NCBI GenBank assembly: GCA_947258815.1
Contig: CAMYJW010000003.1
Coordinates: 1 to 49,656 of the forward strand
Length of the DNA: 49,656 nt
Reading direction: 5' to 3'
Origin: an uncultured Sphingomonadaceae bacterium
Lineage (GTDB): Bacteria; Pseudomonadota; Alphaproteobacteria; Sphingomonadales; Sphingomonadaceae
The position numbers and the translations under genes were made by a program. Shown one piece after another: positions 39,836 to 48,578 of this stretch. The notes beneath the pieces were generated by a model. That model had not been told where the DNA came from. It worked only from the letters and a program-made list of their open reading frames with translations, and did not search any database. Positions within the stretch are counted from its first letter, which is position 1, and every line of letters begins with the position of its first letter.

Positions 39836-42819
39836 GCTTTCTCCTGCTTGCGGACGGCGGCCGCATTATTCTGGGTGACGGCGATGGATATCTGCGCCTG
39901 GATAGAAGTGCTGATGTCGTCTTTCCGCCACTTCCACGAGTAGGGCTGGTTCTTCACGCCGAACTATCTCCACTTGACCCGGTTGGAGGAACCCGCACCA
40001 CACTGCGCGCGACAAATGCCAATATCGCAAGCGAAACCGGATTGAACGATGAAATCTGGCGCCCGGCGATTTCCGAGGAGGCGCAAATCAGCATCCGGCT
40101 GTTCGAAGGTGCTTTCTCCGCATCCGCCGAACCGGGAACGGGGCGCATGGTGCTGGAGATCGATCAACTGGAAGCGTTGAATGCCAATGTCCGGCGGTTC
40201 GTCTGGGCAGGATCTCCGATAAAACTCTATGCCGGCGCAATCGGCGATGGCTGGCCAAGAACGCAGGTTTTCGAAGGTATAGTTGGTCGTCAGCATCGGG
40301 CCGAAGGCAATCGTCTGACATTGCCGATCGAACCCAATGCAGAACCGTTTCTTGCCGATATTCTGACCGAGACATATGCGGGCACCGGCGATGAAGAAGG
40401 CGGTGAAGATCTGAAGGAGAGGCCGAAGCCGTGGCTGCTTGGCCGCTGTTTCAATGTTGAGCCTGTTCTGATCAACACGGTGGACTCGGTGTTCCATTTT
40501 TCCGCCTATGGCGCGATCGAGGCCGTGACCACGCTTTATGAAAACGGATCGGACTTTGGCGCATCGATCGGAGATTATGCCGACTATGCCGCCTTGGTGG
40601 CGGCAAGCATTCCTGAGGGCCGTTGGGCGACATGTCTGGCCGAAGGCATGGTTCGTCTGGGTGCACCACAGGCGGGGGTTATCACCGGTGATGTCGATGG
40701 CGATTCTGTTGCGTCAAACTGGCTCGACAAGACCGGGGAGATCATAACGCGCGTTGCCACGAACGCAGGCGCGATCAGCCAGGTCGATACAGCATCGCTG
40801 ACCGCTCTTGACACTGCGCTTTCAGGTTTTCCGAGCGGCGGGCAGATTGGTGTTTATATTTCAGAGCAGGAAACCCTGCTTGAATTTGCCAATCGCATGG
40901 CAGCCCCGTGCAACGCACAAGCGGGCGTATCGTGGCTGGGCAAGCTGTTTGTCTCTCGCATCGGTATCAATGCTGCTTCGATCACTCTGGATGCGCAGCA
41001 GCGGCAAATGCCCCGCGTAACACAATCGGTTGAACTTGGTGTGTCCCCGCCCTTCTCGCAGATCGAAATGGGCTATGCGAAGAACTGGCGTGTCCAGTCG
41101 AAGAGCGAAATTGCCTATGCGGCGGAGTTGATCGAACGCGGGCTTTACGATGCGGCGGAGACATACCGGGAAGGCAATATCGTTACCACTGATGACAATG
41201 CCCGATGGGTCTACATCAATACGGTTGCCGGATCAGGAAATGCCCCGCCAACGTGGCCAACGACATCGAATGCATACTGGGCCAATCTTACCAAGCCGGT
41301 AGGCATCAATACCCGCATACTGATCCTTGAGGCACGGGTGCATAGCCCGCGCGATATGAGCGACGTTGAGCGCTATCTGCTGATAGCAACGGACGCCGGG
41401 GCAACGGCAACGATTTCCGTGGCGCGGCATGCATGGGATTATCCGAACGACGATGGTGATGTGACGCGAGAACTGGCTTCTATCACCGGGCTTTCGTTCG
41501 ATACCGATTATTACATCTATTTCGATGACGACACGCTGGCGGATGGATCGCCATCATATCTGGCAACAAGCGATCCGGGCGCACCGATCAATTCCACGGC
41601 CAACCCCGATCGCCACTATCTCGGCTCGATCCGCACGCCCGCCGATGGCGGTGCCGATACGTTCAGCAACGGCGTGGTGGGCGGCAAGGATTTCGGCATC
41701 GGTGTTGCGCTGAATTACGTTCAGAACGCCAATGACAATAACGCCACCGTGCCCACGTCAACCGGATCGTTTTCCGCGCCGGTGAAGTATCAGGATTTTG
41801 CGGATGGCAACGTGAGCTATGAAGCCACGTTCACCTATCAGACCGATGCCGACCCTAACGCGGCAAACAATTATGATGGCTTTGCGCGATGCGTTTATGC
41901 CGCTGATACCGGCGCTGCCTACACGTTATTGGGGCCGGGAACAGCGGGAGAGGAATGGCCGGGGCCAGTGCTTATGCCGCTGGGTGCAGCGAATTATACA
42001 CTGCCTTATCTGGTCAATCGCAATCCGGTCAAACACTACACAATCGGTGTGGCTGGCTTCCGAAAGGTCAGCAAAGATATCGATCCCAAGGGATATATTC
42101 TTGGGCCGATCATTCAATACGGCCCGTTTCAACCAGCCACCGTGCAGGCCATGTCTGGTTCTGGCATCACCATCGGCGGAGAGACGGCGGACGATGTTGG
42201 CACCGGCGCATCGCGCGCGAACACCGCGATCGACAGCGACAATGCAATTGCGCTGATAACCAAGATCGGTGGATCGGGCGGGCAAACGGCCAGCGCGGTA
42301 TCGACCGGGGCAGCGCGGGCCAATGCGGGTCTGGAATCGGATGGCACGCTGTCCGCCGGCAAGGCGGTGACGGAATCGCTGGTTTCCGGCGCGGTCAACG
42401 ACTTGATCGTGGGCGTCGGCACGTCGGACACCGACATGCTTTCGGCGAACACCTGGTATCAGCTCTGGTCGATCGCTGTGAATGTAGCCGATGTTGATGA
42501 TGTGGCGATCGAGATCCTGTTCGTCGGGCAGCTCGTGTTCGGCACCAACGGGGGGTCGAGCGCCGGCACGGTGAAGTGCGAGGTAAGGATCGACGAGACG
42601 CCGAGCCTCTCGCCCACGCCGGAGTTCGCGACCGAGGAAAGTTATTTCCCGTCAGCCGGCCTGACGGAGCAAAGGACGATCGCCTTCAGCCATGTTTTCA
42701 GCCCGGTCGACCAGGACACATACGATATCGATATCGATTGCCGCCGGTCGGGCACGGCCAGCAGCGGCTTCGCCTACATGGACTGGAAGGCCGTCGCGGT
42801 GCGGGAGATCAAGCGGTGA
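39832..42819 (+). CDS. Large tail tip/hub-like protein
   Basis: 995 residues, beta-rich. The first 400 residues (MSFLLLADGGRIILGDGDGY, VFEGIVGRQHRAEGNRLTLPI, KPWLLGRCFNVEPVLINT, VYISEQETLLEFANRMAAPCNAQAG) match hub-type tail proteins of alphaproteobacterial siphophages. Next comes a carbohydrate-binding-like part (AETYREGNIVTTDDNARWVYI) and fibronectin-like beta domains. The C-terminal 150 residues are coded by sequence of visibly higher GC and look like a swapped-in receptor-binding tip. It replaces lambda J in position. Confidence 0.72.
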   Translation: MSFLLLADGGRIILGDGDGYLRLDRSADVVFPPLPRVGLVLHAELSPLDPVGGTRTTLRATNANIASETGLNDEIWRPAISEEAQISIRLFEGAFSASAEPGTGRMVLEIDQLEALNANVRRFVWAGSPIKLYAGAIGDGWPRTQVFEGIVGRQHRAEGNRLTLPIEPNAEPFLADILTETYAGTGDEEGGEDLKERPKPWLLGRCFNVEPVLINTVDSVFHFSAYGAIEAVTTLYENGSDFGASIGDYADYAALVAASIPEGRWATCLAEGMVRLGAPQAGVITGDVDGDSVASNWLDKTGEIITRVATNAGAISQVDTASLTALDTALSGFPSGGQIGVYISEQETLLEFANRMAAPCNAQAGVSWLGKLFVSRIGINAASITLDAQQRQMPRVTQSVELGVSPPFSQIEMGYAKNWRVQSKSEIAYAAELIERGLYDAAETYREGNIVTTDDNARWVYINTVAGSGNAPPTWPTTSNAYWANLTKPVGINTRILILEARVHSPRDMSDVERYLLIATDAGATATISVARHAWDYPNDDGDVTRELASITGLSFDTDYYIYFDDDTLADGSPSYLATSDPGAPINSTANPDRHYLGSIRTPADGGADTFSNGVVGGKDFGIGVALNYVQNANDNNATVPTSTGSFSAPVKYQDFADGNVSYEATFTYQTDADPNAANNYDGFARCVYAADTGAAYTLLGPGTAGEEWPGPVLMPLGAANYTLPYLVNRNPVKHYTIGVAGFRKVSKDIDPKGYILGPIIQYGPFQPATVQAMSGSGITIGGETADDVGTGASRANTAIDSDNAIALITKIGGSGGQTASAVSTGAARANAGLESDGTLSAGKAVTESLVSGAVNDLIVGVGTSDTDMLSANTWYQLWSIAVNVADVDDVAIEILFVGQLVFGTNGGSSAGTVKCEVRIDETPSLSPTPEFATEESYFPSAGLTEQRTIAFSHVFSPVDQDTYDIDIDCRRSGTASSGFAYMDWKAVAVREIKR

Positions 42820-43217
42820 AGCGGTCATTCATCATCTACGACAAGCGCACCGGCGCGATCGGCGAACAGCTGACCTGCAAGGCGTCGCTGGTGAACCGCC
42901 AGTTCATGAAAGCGATTGGCGGCGATGTGGTGAACTTCGGTCGCATCGATGATGTGGTGGCCGATGGCCGCACCCAGTTTGTTGATGTGGAAATGAAAGA
43001 GCTGCGGCCGCGCGAACCTTTCGATCTGGCGATTTCGGGCAACAGCGTTTCGGGCGTGCCCGAAGGCACGGAAATCCTGTTTCTGTTCGATCGTTCGCGC
43101 ACGGTGATGGACGCATCGGGCGTGCTGGAGCTGGACGTGGATTATCCGGAGACGGTGAAGCTGGAACTGCGCCACCCGCGCTTTGTGCGTGAAACAATCG
43201 AGGTTGCCTGCACATGA
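42816..43217 (+). CDS. Phage tail protein, GTG start
   Basis: 133 residues from a GTG that overlaps the stop of the hub gene as GTGA. Beta-rich (KRSFIIYDKRTGAIGEQLTC, RTQFVDVEMKELRPREPFDLAISG, VLELDVDYPETVKLELRHPRF). Tail tip or fibre assembly is likely from the context. Function unknown. Confidence 0.62.
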   Translation: MKRSFIIYDKRTGAIGEQLTCKASLVNRQFMKAIGGDVVNFGRIDDVVADGRTQFVDVEMKELRPREPFDLAISGNSVSGVPEGTEILFLFDRSRTVMDASGVLELDVDYPETVKLELRHPRFVRETIEVACT

Positions 43218-43414
43218 AACACAAACTGAAGCAGGATCACGGTGCGCTGCGCGCGCGCCATTATCCGCCGCTGGCCGAACAGGTTGGCGCGATGATGAAA
43301 GCGATTGAGGCGCTGGGCGCGGGCAAGGCGATCCCGCCCGATGCCGCCGCCGTGATCGAAGCTGTCACCGCGGTGAAAAACACGTTTCCGAAACCCAAAA
43401 AGGAAGTGAAATGA
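43214..43414 (+). CDS. Small phage tail-region protein
   Basis: 66 residues, basic and helical (KQDHGALRARHYPPLAEQVGAMMKAIEALG). It has ATGA overlaps with both neighbours. Proteins with the AEQVGAMMKA phrase are common beside tail fibre genes; their role is unknown. Confidence 0.7.
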   Translation: MKHKLKQDHGALRARHYPPLAEQVGAMMKAIEALGAGKAIPPDAAAVIEAVTAVKNTFPKPKKEVK

Positions 43415-43722
43415 GCATTCTTGACGTAACGTATCACAGCACTGACTGGGAAACCTCGCCACGCATGACTGGCAGCGACCTTATCCCGATCCTGCCGCCG
43501 CAATCCGGCAATTCAGAGCAACTGGATTTTTCCAGCGGCACCGATGAAGGCGCAGCACAAAGCGCGGCGATCATTGCCAATGTTGTGGCAGACGCTGACT
43601 GCCGGGTGGCTGTTGGTGTTTCGATCACGGCAACAACTGCAAATTCCCGCCTGATCAAAGCCAATCAGGAAGCGCAGTTCTGGATTCCTGCCGGCGCGCG
43701 CATCAGTGTGAAAGCGCCATAA
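43411..43722 (+). CDS. Small tail-region protein
   Basis: 103 residues, strand-rich (DADCRVAVGVSITATTANSRLIKANQEAQFWIPAGARISVKA), possibly a jelly-roll fold. ATGA overlap with the gene before. Function unknown. Confidence 0.62.
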   Translation: MSILDVTYHSTDWETSPRMTGSDLIPILPPQSGNSEQLDFSSGTDEGAAQSAAIIANVVADADCRVAVGVSITATTANSRLIKANQEAQFWIPAGARISVKAP

Positions 43723-44936
43723 TGCTGGGGCTTAGTTTGGGATTGGGACTGTCTGGCCGGGTGGGCGGATTTATTCCGGCCTTGAGCCTTGATTTCACCA
43801 CGTCCGAAACGCTGGACAGCCGGATCACGGCCAGCGGCGGGGCAAACGGCAGGCGGTTCAATTCAAGTGGCGAGATGGAAGCGGCTGCGACGCCGCGTTT
43901 CGATCATGCTTATGCCGACGCCGAATGGTCTGCGGCGGGCATTCTGGCCGAACCTGAAACGACGAACTACGCGCTGCACAGCAACGATCTTGATGATGCT
44001 GTTTGGGGCCGGATTGCCAGCGGCGGAACGATTATTCAGGATGCGACCGGGCTGGATGGCAGCACCAGCGCATGGACCGTTACATGCGGCTCCGCATCCG
44101 GTTATTGGGGGCCAGTTCAGCAAATCACCATACCGTTGGGCGCGACGGTCACATGGTCATTCTACCTTCAGAAGGGCACGTCAAGCCAGCAGCGCTTCAA
44201 CATCTATGATGTTGATGCGGGCGCGCACCTTTCAAACCATCTGATTACGTGGATTGACGGTGTGCCGACAAACGGAGCGCTTCGCTTCAAGCAGATCAAC
44301 GCCAATGTCTGGCGGGTTTCCGGCTCCGCTACAGTCGGCGCGGGAACAACCTCTGTCAACGCAGTTTGTCGCCACGAAGAAGCAGCGGACGGCGAATACT
44401 TCATAATCGAACGCTTCCAGCTTGAAGCGCATGATCGCGCCACGTCTTACATCGATACTGCCGCCAGCGCCGTCACCCGCACGGCTGACAGCCTGACGAT
44501 GACCGGCACCGATTTCAGCGACTGGTTTCGCGCGGATGAAGGCGCGTTCGTGCTTGAGTTCAGCTGCCCTGCGGCAGACACGCACACCATCTTTCAGGCG
44601 GACGATGGCACCGCTGATGAACGCTATACACTGTGGGCCGATGGCACCGATCTGAAGCTGACGATTGTTGATGGCGCAGCCACCGTGGCCAATATCACCA
44701 TTGGCACGATCACGCCGGGGCAGGTGCATCGCTGCGCCTTTGCCTTCAAGGCAGACGATATAGCCGCTTCGCTCGATGGCGCGACCGCCGTAACCGATAG
44801 CGACACGGGCGGCGGCCTGCCAGCGCCGGATCGCGTGCGGCCTGGCGCTTCGCTGACAGCCGGTGAAGAGCTGGGAGGGCATCTGCGCAAGATGACATTT
44901 TATCCGCGCTACATAGACGATGTGGAGGGGCTATGA
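43722..44936 (+). CDS. Tail fibre-like protein with carbohydrate-binding domains
   Basis: 404 residues. Residues 60-230 follow the phage spike-fibre pattern: AAGILAEPETTNYALHSNDLDDAVWGR, WSFYLQKGTSSQQRFNIYD, QLEAHDRATSYIDT. The C-terminal part (FVLEFSCPAADTHTIFQADDG, YTLWADGTDLKLTIVDGA) is a concanavalin-like (LamG) domain. It likely binds host surface sugars. It starts directly at the last base of the previous stop. Confidence 0.7.
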   Translation: MLGLSLGLGLSGRVGGFIPALSLDFTTSETLDSRITASGGANGRRFNSSGEMEAAATPRFDHAYADAEWSAAGILAEPETTNYALHSNDLDDAVWGRIASGGTIIQDATGLDGSTSAWTVTCGSASGYWGPVQQITIPLGATVTWSFYLQKGTSSQQRFNIYDVDAGAHLSNHLITWIDGVPTNGALRFKQINANVWRVSGSATVGAGTTSVNAVCRHEEAADGEYFIIERFQLEAHDRATSYIDTAASAVTRTADSLTMTGTDFSDWFRADEGAFVLEFSCPAADTHTIFQADDGTADERYTLWADGTDLKLTIVDGAATVANITIGTITPGQVHRCAFAFKADDIAASLDGATAVTDSDTGGGLPAPDRVRPGASLTAGEELGGHLRKMTFYPRYIDDVEGL

Positions 44937-45364
44937 TCCTCGCCACACTCGCACTTGTTGTCGCCGGTCCGTCCGGACCTGCGCTGGAAGCTGAAAAAAG
45001 CGATGAATATCGCGCGGAATACCGGCAGGCGTTCAATGCCGAGCGCCAACGGCTGAAACGATGTATCCGCCGCGCCCGCGCCGCCGCATTAACCGCGCAC
45101 GCGCTGGATCTGGGCAGCACGATTTACAGCATCGAAAGCGGCAGGGGCCGTGAAGTCGGGCTGGCCGCGCTGCTGGGCGGAAAGATCGAACACGTTGTGG
45201 CGATGAAGGCGGCTTCGATAGCCGTGATCGAATGGTCAACCGCGCGCTCGATAAGGCGCGGCAATTACAAGGCAGCCTGTCAGGGACAGAAGATCAGCGC
45301 GGTGATCACCGGGCTGGTTGTGGTTTCCAACGGGCTGCAACTGACGGGAGCAGTGAAGTTCTGA
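44933..45364 (+). CDS. Small membrane/exported phage protein
   Basis: 143 residues. An N-terminal hydrophobic segment (ILATLALVVAGPSGPALEA) looks like a signal peptide or anchor, followed by a basic helix (RRARAAALTAHALDLGSTIYS), and then a second membrane-like helix near the end (ITGLVVVSNGLQL). The stretch ALDLGSTIYSIESGRGREVG is typical of small phage membrane proteins near the lysis genes. Function unknown. Confidence 0.6.
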   Translation: MILATLALVVAGPSGPALEAEKSDEYRAEYRQAFNAERQRLKRCIRRARAAALTAHALDLGSTIYSIESGRGREVGLAALLGGKIEHVVAMKAASIAVIEWSTARSIRRGNYKAACQGQKISAVITGLVVVSNGLQLTGAVKF

Positions 45365-45774
45365 TGCTAACCGCCAAGGCCACCTATCTGCTTGCTGCGA
45401 TGGCATCGGGAACCACGGGCGTGATCGCCGGGCGGGTCGTGCCGGAAGTCGAGGCCCAGCTGACGGTAGAACATTTTCTGCAAGTCAGCGTGCCGCTTCC
45501 TATCCTGCTGGTGGGCCTTGGCATGTCTATCGCGGGTGGCTTTATCGGCATGGCCATATCGCCGCCAAACGACCGATTTTCTACCAAGCTGCTCACGCTG
45601 GTTGTTGCGCTGGCGTTCGGCCTGCTGGCCGCAATGGCGCATCCGGCGATACCATTCGTGAAGGCGTTTCCAGAGCAGGCGGTGATGTTCATCGCAGGCA
45701 TGTCATCGCGCATGTCGGCCCTGCTGGCAGTCAAACTGCAAGTTCCGTTCCTCAAAAACTGGGGGGCGAAGTGA
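45364..45774 (+). CDS. Holin-like membrane protein
   Basis: 136 residues, TGATG start. Membrane helices are at about 7-27, 46-66, 74-94 and 105-118 (YLLAAMASGTTGVIAG, ILLVGLGMSIAGGFIGMAI, LLTLVVALAFGLLAAMAH). The position before the endolysin and the hydrophobic build fit a holin that forms pores in the inner membrane. No specific family is certain. Confidence 0.6.
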   Translation: MLTAKATYLLAAMASGTTGVIAGRVVPEVEAQLTVEHFLQVSVPLPILLVGLGMSIAGGFIGMAISPPNDRFSTKLLTLVVALAFGLLAAMAHPAIPFVKAFPEQAVMFIAGMSSRMSALLAVKLQVPFLKNWGAK

Positions 45775-46049
45775 TGGGCGTTACAATCGCCACATGGGAG
45801 CCGGTCCCGTGGATCATTATCGCAGGTTACTGCGCGCTTATGTGGTTTTTGTTGAACGCGGCCACCGCCAGCGGCAAGGCGTTTATCGACCGGATGATGT
45901 TTGCCACGCTGGGCACTGCGTTCATGGGGTTCGGCTTCGGGCGGTTCCTGGTTGAGTTCGACATTTACGAGGTCTGGCTGTTCAGGGTCGGCCACTTCTC
46001 TTTCATCGCTTATGCCATGATGCATTTTTACAAGGCGCGACGAACATGA
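45774..46049 (+). CDS. Small membrane protein of the lysis module
   Basis: 91 residues from the ATG at 45774 (TGATG); a GTG three bases upstream is the alternative. It has three helices (WIIIAGYCALMWFLLNAAT, MMFATLGTAFMGFGFGRFLV, WLFRVGHFSFIAYAMMHF). It overlaps the endolysin gene as ATGA. It could be a holin partner or anti-holin. Confidence 0.6.
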   Translation: MGVTIATWEPVPWIIIAGYCALMWFLLNAATASGKAFIDRMMFATLGTAFMGFGFGRFLVEFDIYEVWLFRVGHFSFIAYAMMHFYKARRT

Positions 46050-46831
46050 TGCGCAAACTCGCCTTCGATGCGATCCGCAAGAAATTCGGCTCAATCCCGC
46101 ACGAACTTGTCCCCATGCTTGACTATGGCTTCGACAAGGTAGGCATTCCGCGCGAATCCCCTGCGCCAAACAAGCTGGAAACCCGCCTTGCTGCATTAGG
46201 TGCCGATCCATCCCTGCCGTTTCAGGAGCGGCTGATCGAGTTGTTTCGCAACACCAGCGCCCCGGCGATCAGCACTGAACAGCTCGAACAGTTCGCCAAT
46301 CGGTTGGGCTGCACTTCGCGCCAGCTTCGGGCCGTGGCGAAAGTCGAAGGTGGCGGCGCAGGCTGGGACAATGCAGGTCTGCTTAAATGCCTCTGGGAAC
46401 GTCATTGGCTTTGGAAGCGCGTCAAGATCGCCGTTCCGGGCCTGTCTGACAGGAGCACGGGCGGTTACACGATTGACGCGAACCGAGACGGGATAAACGA
46501 TAGCTGGCAGAAGCTGGCGCGCGCGGCGGAGCGGTTTGGAATTGTTGCGTTTGAATGCGCCTCGTTCGGCAAGTTCCAGATCATGGGCGGGCACTGGAAA
46601 GCGTTGGGCTATGCAGACCCTGTGGAGTTTGTCTGGAGCCTCTCTCAGAGCGAAGCGGCGCATTATGAAGCGCTGGCCCGGTTTATCGAGATGAACGGCC
46701 TGACAAGCGCTCTCAGGCAGATCAACGGCAGTCCTGACAACGCCAAGGCGTTTGCATTGGCCTATAATGGCCGGTTGGGCGTGAAGCGCGGGTATCACCA
46801 GAAAATTGCAACGGCATGGAGGGTTGTTTGA
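46046..46831 (+). CDS. Endolysin, N-acetylmuramidase family
   Basis: 261 residues. The C-terminal two thirds match the N-acetylmuramidase (DUF3380) family: LRAVAKVEGGGAGW with the catalytic Glu101, CLWERHWLWKR, SFGKFQIMGGHWKALGY and the end motif FALAYNGRLGVKRGYHQKIA. It cuts peptidoglycan glycan strands. The N-terminal 85 residues may bind cell wall. No signal peptide is seen, so it should depend on the holin for release. Confidence 0.93.
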   Translation: MMRKLAFDAIRKKFGSIPHELVPMLDYGFDKVGIPRESPAPNKLETRLAALGADPSLPFQERLIELFRNTSAPAISTEQLEQFANRLGCTSRQLRAVAKVEGGGAGWDNAGLLKCLWERHWLWKRVKIAVPGLSDRSTGGYTIDANRDGINDSWQKLARAAERFGIVAFECASFGKFQIMGGHWKALGYADPVEFVWSLSQSEAAHYEALARFIEMNGLTSALRQINGSPDNAKAFALAYNGRLGVKRGYHQKIATAWRVV

Positions 46832-46995
46832 TGACCGAAGTTTTACAAATGGGCTGGCCTTTCGCGGTTGTCCTGATCGCAAGCGTGGCAGGGATTTGCA
46901 TCATCTACGGGCTGCGATGCACCGCCAAGGCTGAGGAGCGTCGCGAGAGCAGGACAATCGAAGGCAAATGCCGGGAAATAGAGAAAGTCTCATGA
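46831..46995 (+). CDS. Micro membrane protein
   Basis: 54 residues (MTEVLQMGWPFAVVLIASVA and on), one membrane helix and a charged cytoplasmic tail. TGATG start and ATGA end. Function unknown. Confidence 0.55.
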   Translation: MTEVLQMGWPFAVVLIASVAGICIIYGLRCTAKAEERRESRTIEGKCREIEKVS

Positions 46996-47255
46996 AAACA
47001 TTGAAAGGAACCGCAGGCGCGCTTGTCGGCGGGGCTGTCATGTTGCTGGCAGTCGGCATTGTTGTCGCGCTGTTCACGCTCGAACTGCCGCCGGGCAATC
47101 GCGAAGTGGCGCTTGTTGTGCTTGGAATCGTGATCGGTTGGGGTGGCGCGGTGGTGAACTATCATTTTGGATCGTCGCAAGGAAGCAAGCGCAAGACCGA
47201 GCTTCTCGGCCCGCCTGCTGAACTGCCGGGCCGTATGGTGGGGGACGGCGAATGA
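46992..47255 (+). CDS. Small two-helix membrane protein
   Basis: 87 residues from MKTLKGTAGALVG. Two membrane helices (GALVGGAVMLLAVGIVVALF and VALVVLGIVIGWGGAVVNYHF) are followed by FGSSQGSKRKTELL, a phrase common in small phage membrane proteins of the lysis module. It could be a holin. ATGA overlaps at both ends. Confidence 0.65.
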   Translation: MKTLKGTAGALVGGAVMLLAVGIVVALFTLELPPGNREVALVVLGIVIGWGGAVVNYHFGSSQGSKRKTELLGPPAELPGRMVGDGE

Positions 47256-47353
47256 TATTCAATCTTAAAGGCTGCCTTGGCCTGATAGCCATCGCTGCCC
47301 TTGGCTGCTTTGCGATTTACGCGATGGGCGCGCAAATATGGGGTTGGCTATGA
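47252..47353 (+). CDS. Micro membrane protein
   Basis: 33 residues (MIFNLKGCLGLIAIAALGCF and on), one membrane helix. ATGA overlaps on both sides support it. Confidence 0.5.
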   Translation: MIFNLKGCLGLIAIAALGCFAIYAMGAQIWGWL

Positions 47354-47646
47354 CCGCAATCATCAAATGGCTGCTTGGCGCTGGCACAGGCGGATTCACC
47401 CGCTGGATATGGATTGCAGCAATATCGGCGGTGATAGGTATCGCCACGCTCACCATAACCCGCGCGCTCGACAACATGCAGGACAGCGCGACGGACGCGG
47501 GCCGCAACGAACAACGCGCCGCACAAGCTGAAGCGACAATCAAACAAGTGGAGAAAGCGAATGAAGCGTCTGACAATCTGCGGGGTAATGCTGATGCTGC
47601 CCATGCTGAATGCCTGCGCCACGCCCGCAACCCCGGCGATTGCTGA
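47350..47646 (+). CDS. i-spanin (Rz-like)
   Basis: 98 residues from MTAIIKWLLG. One N-terminal membrane helix (WIWIAAISAVIGIATLTI) is followed by a periplasmic coiled coil (MQDSATDAGRNEQRAAQAEATIKQVEKANEASDNL) and a Cys-containing end. This is the build of inner-membrane spanins, which join the lipoprotein o-spanin to fuse the membranes during lysis. The o-spanin gene starts inside its 3' end. Confidence 0.78.
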   Translation: MTAIIKWLLGAGTGGFTRWIWIAAISAVIGIATLTITRALDNMQDSATDAGRNEQRAAQAEATIKQVEKANEASDNLRGNADAAHAECLRHARNPGDC

Positions 47647-47824
47647 CAGCGCCTGTCTGGTGTTCAAGCCGATACGATACGCCATCCCGCCCGTTCAGGC
47701 AGACGGCACCCGCAACATGGCGGTTGATCCCGCGAACGCGCATGACACGGTGGGAACCGTGAAAGATGTTCAGGACCATAACGTGCGTTACGCTGCGACG
47801 TGTCCAAGGAGGAGCGAACGATGA
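47561..47824 (+). CDS. o-spanin-like lipoprotein (Rz1-like)
   Basis: 87 residues. A lipobox LNAC with lipidated Cys19 follows a short hydrophobic signal (LTICGVMLMLPMLNAC). The mature part has a DSACLVFKPI...VQ...HN segment found in phage lipoproteins of this kind. It overlaps the i-spanin by 86 nt in another frame, a usual layout for Rz/Rz1 pairs. It should sit in the outer membrane. Confidence 0.75.
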   Translation: MKRLTICGVMLMLPMLNACATPATPAIADSACLVFKPIRYAIPPVQADGTRNMAVDPANAHDTVGTVKDVQDHNVRYAATCPRRSER

Positions 47825-48156
47825 CAGACCATTCCAACAGCCGCACTGTGGACATCAAGGGCGTGCCGGATGATTACACCACCCAAGCCATGCCCAACGG
47901 TGGTGTGTATCTCAGGAACAAGGCATTTTTCGGACGCTCACCCATGCTGAGCAACGGTGAGGTCGCCAGCTTCAAGGGTGATATGAGCGACTGGCTTGTG
48001 AAAGACGGCGGCCTTGAGCGTCTCGATGGCGGCGGTGCTGCCGCGCCAGCGGAAATCCCGGCCGTCGCGTTTGAACTGCTGGCGCAGGCCCGCACATCTC
48101 TGGAAGCCGGGATAGACCAGATCGACGCGGCGGAACGTGAACTGCGGGGGCGTTGA
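47821..48156 (+). CDS. Phage hypothetical protein
   Basis: 111 residues from MTDHSNSRTVDIKG, ATGA overlap. The beta-rich middle (YTTQAMPNGGVYLRNKAFFG, FKGDMSDWLVKDGG) and the end helix (LAQARTSLEAGIDQIDAAERELRG) suggest a tail fibre or assembly accessory. Function unknown. Confidence 0.6.
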   Translation: MTDHSNSRTVDIKGVPDDYTTQAMPNGGVYLRNKAFFGRSPMLSNGEVASFKGDMSDWLVKDGGLERLDGGGAAAPAEIPAVAFELLAQARTSLEAGIDQIDAAERELRGR

Positions 48157-48159
48157 TAC

Positions 48160-48543
48160 ATGCCCGCCACCCCTGCCCGCATCGGCTTTGTGCTTGAAGA
48201 ATTCAGGATTGCATCAAGCATAAGCAGTTCAGCCGCCAACAAGTATGGCGATGCCGCGCGCAAATCTGATGTGATCGAGACATATTTTGTGAACGAAGCT
48301 GATGCTTTGGCCATCTGCGATGAGCGAAAGACATTGCTTTCGGCTGATCATCGCCGGTTCGGCATGGTGATCAGCGGCGAGCAAACCGGTATCGACATTC
48401 AATACACCACTGAATCGCCCTGCGCGCAGACGATCGACGATGAACGCAATTTCGATGCAGTGACCCTTATCAGCGAAATCACGGTCAACTTTGCCAAATC
48501 GGAAACCCGGCTGGAGCTTTGGGGTGGCGGCGTTGAGCCATGA
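48160..48543 (+). CDS. Phage tail-region protein
   Basis: 127 residues. The start IGFVLEEFRIASSIS and the later YGDAARKSDVIETYFVNEADALAICDERKTLLSADHRRF resemble conserved phage tail proteins found with fibre genes. No motif of an enzyme is seen. Confidence 0.62.
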   Translation: MPATPARIGFVLEEFRIASSISSSAANKYGDAARKSDVIETYFVNEADALAICDERKTLLSADHRRFGMVISGEQTGIDIQYTTESPCAQTIDDERNFDAVTLISEITVNFAKSETRLELWGGGVEP

Positions 48544-48578
48544 CGCGGCGATACACCACAATCAGGAAATAGAAATCG

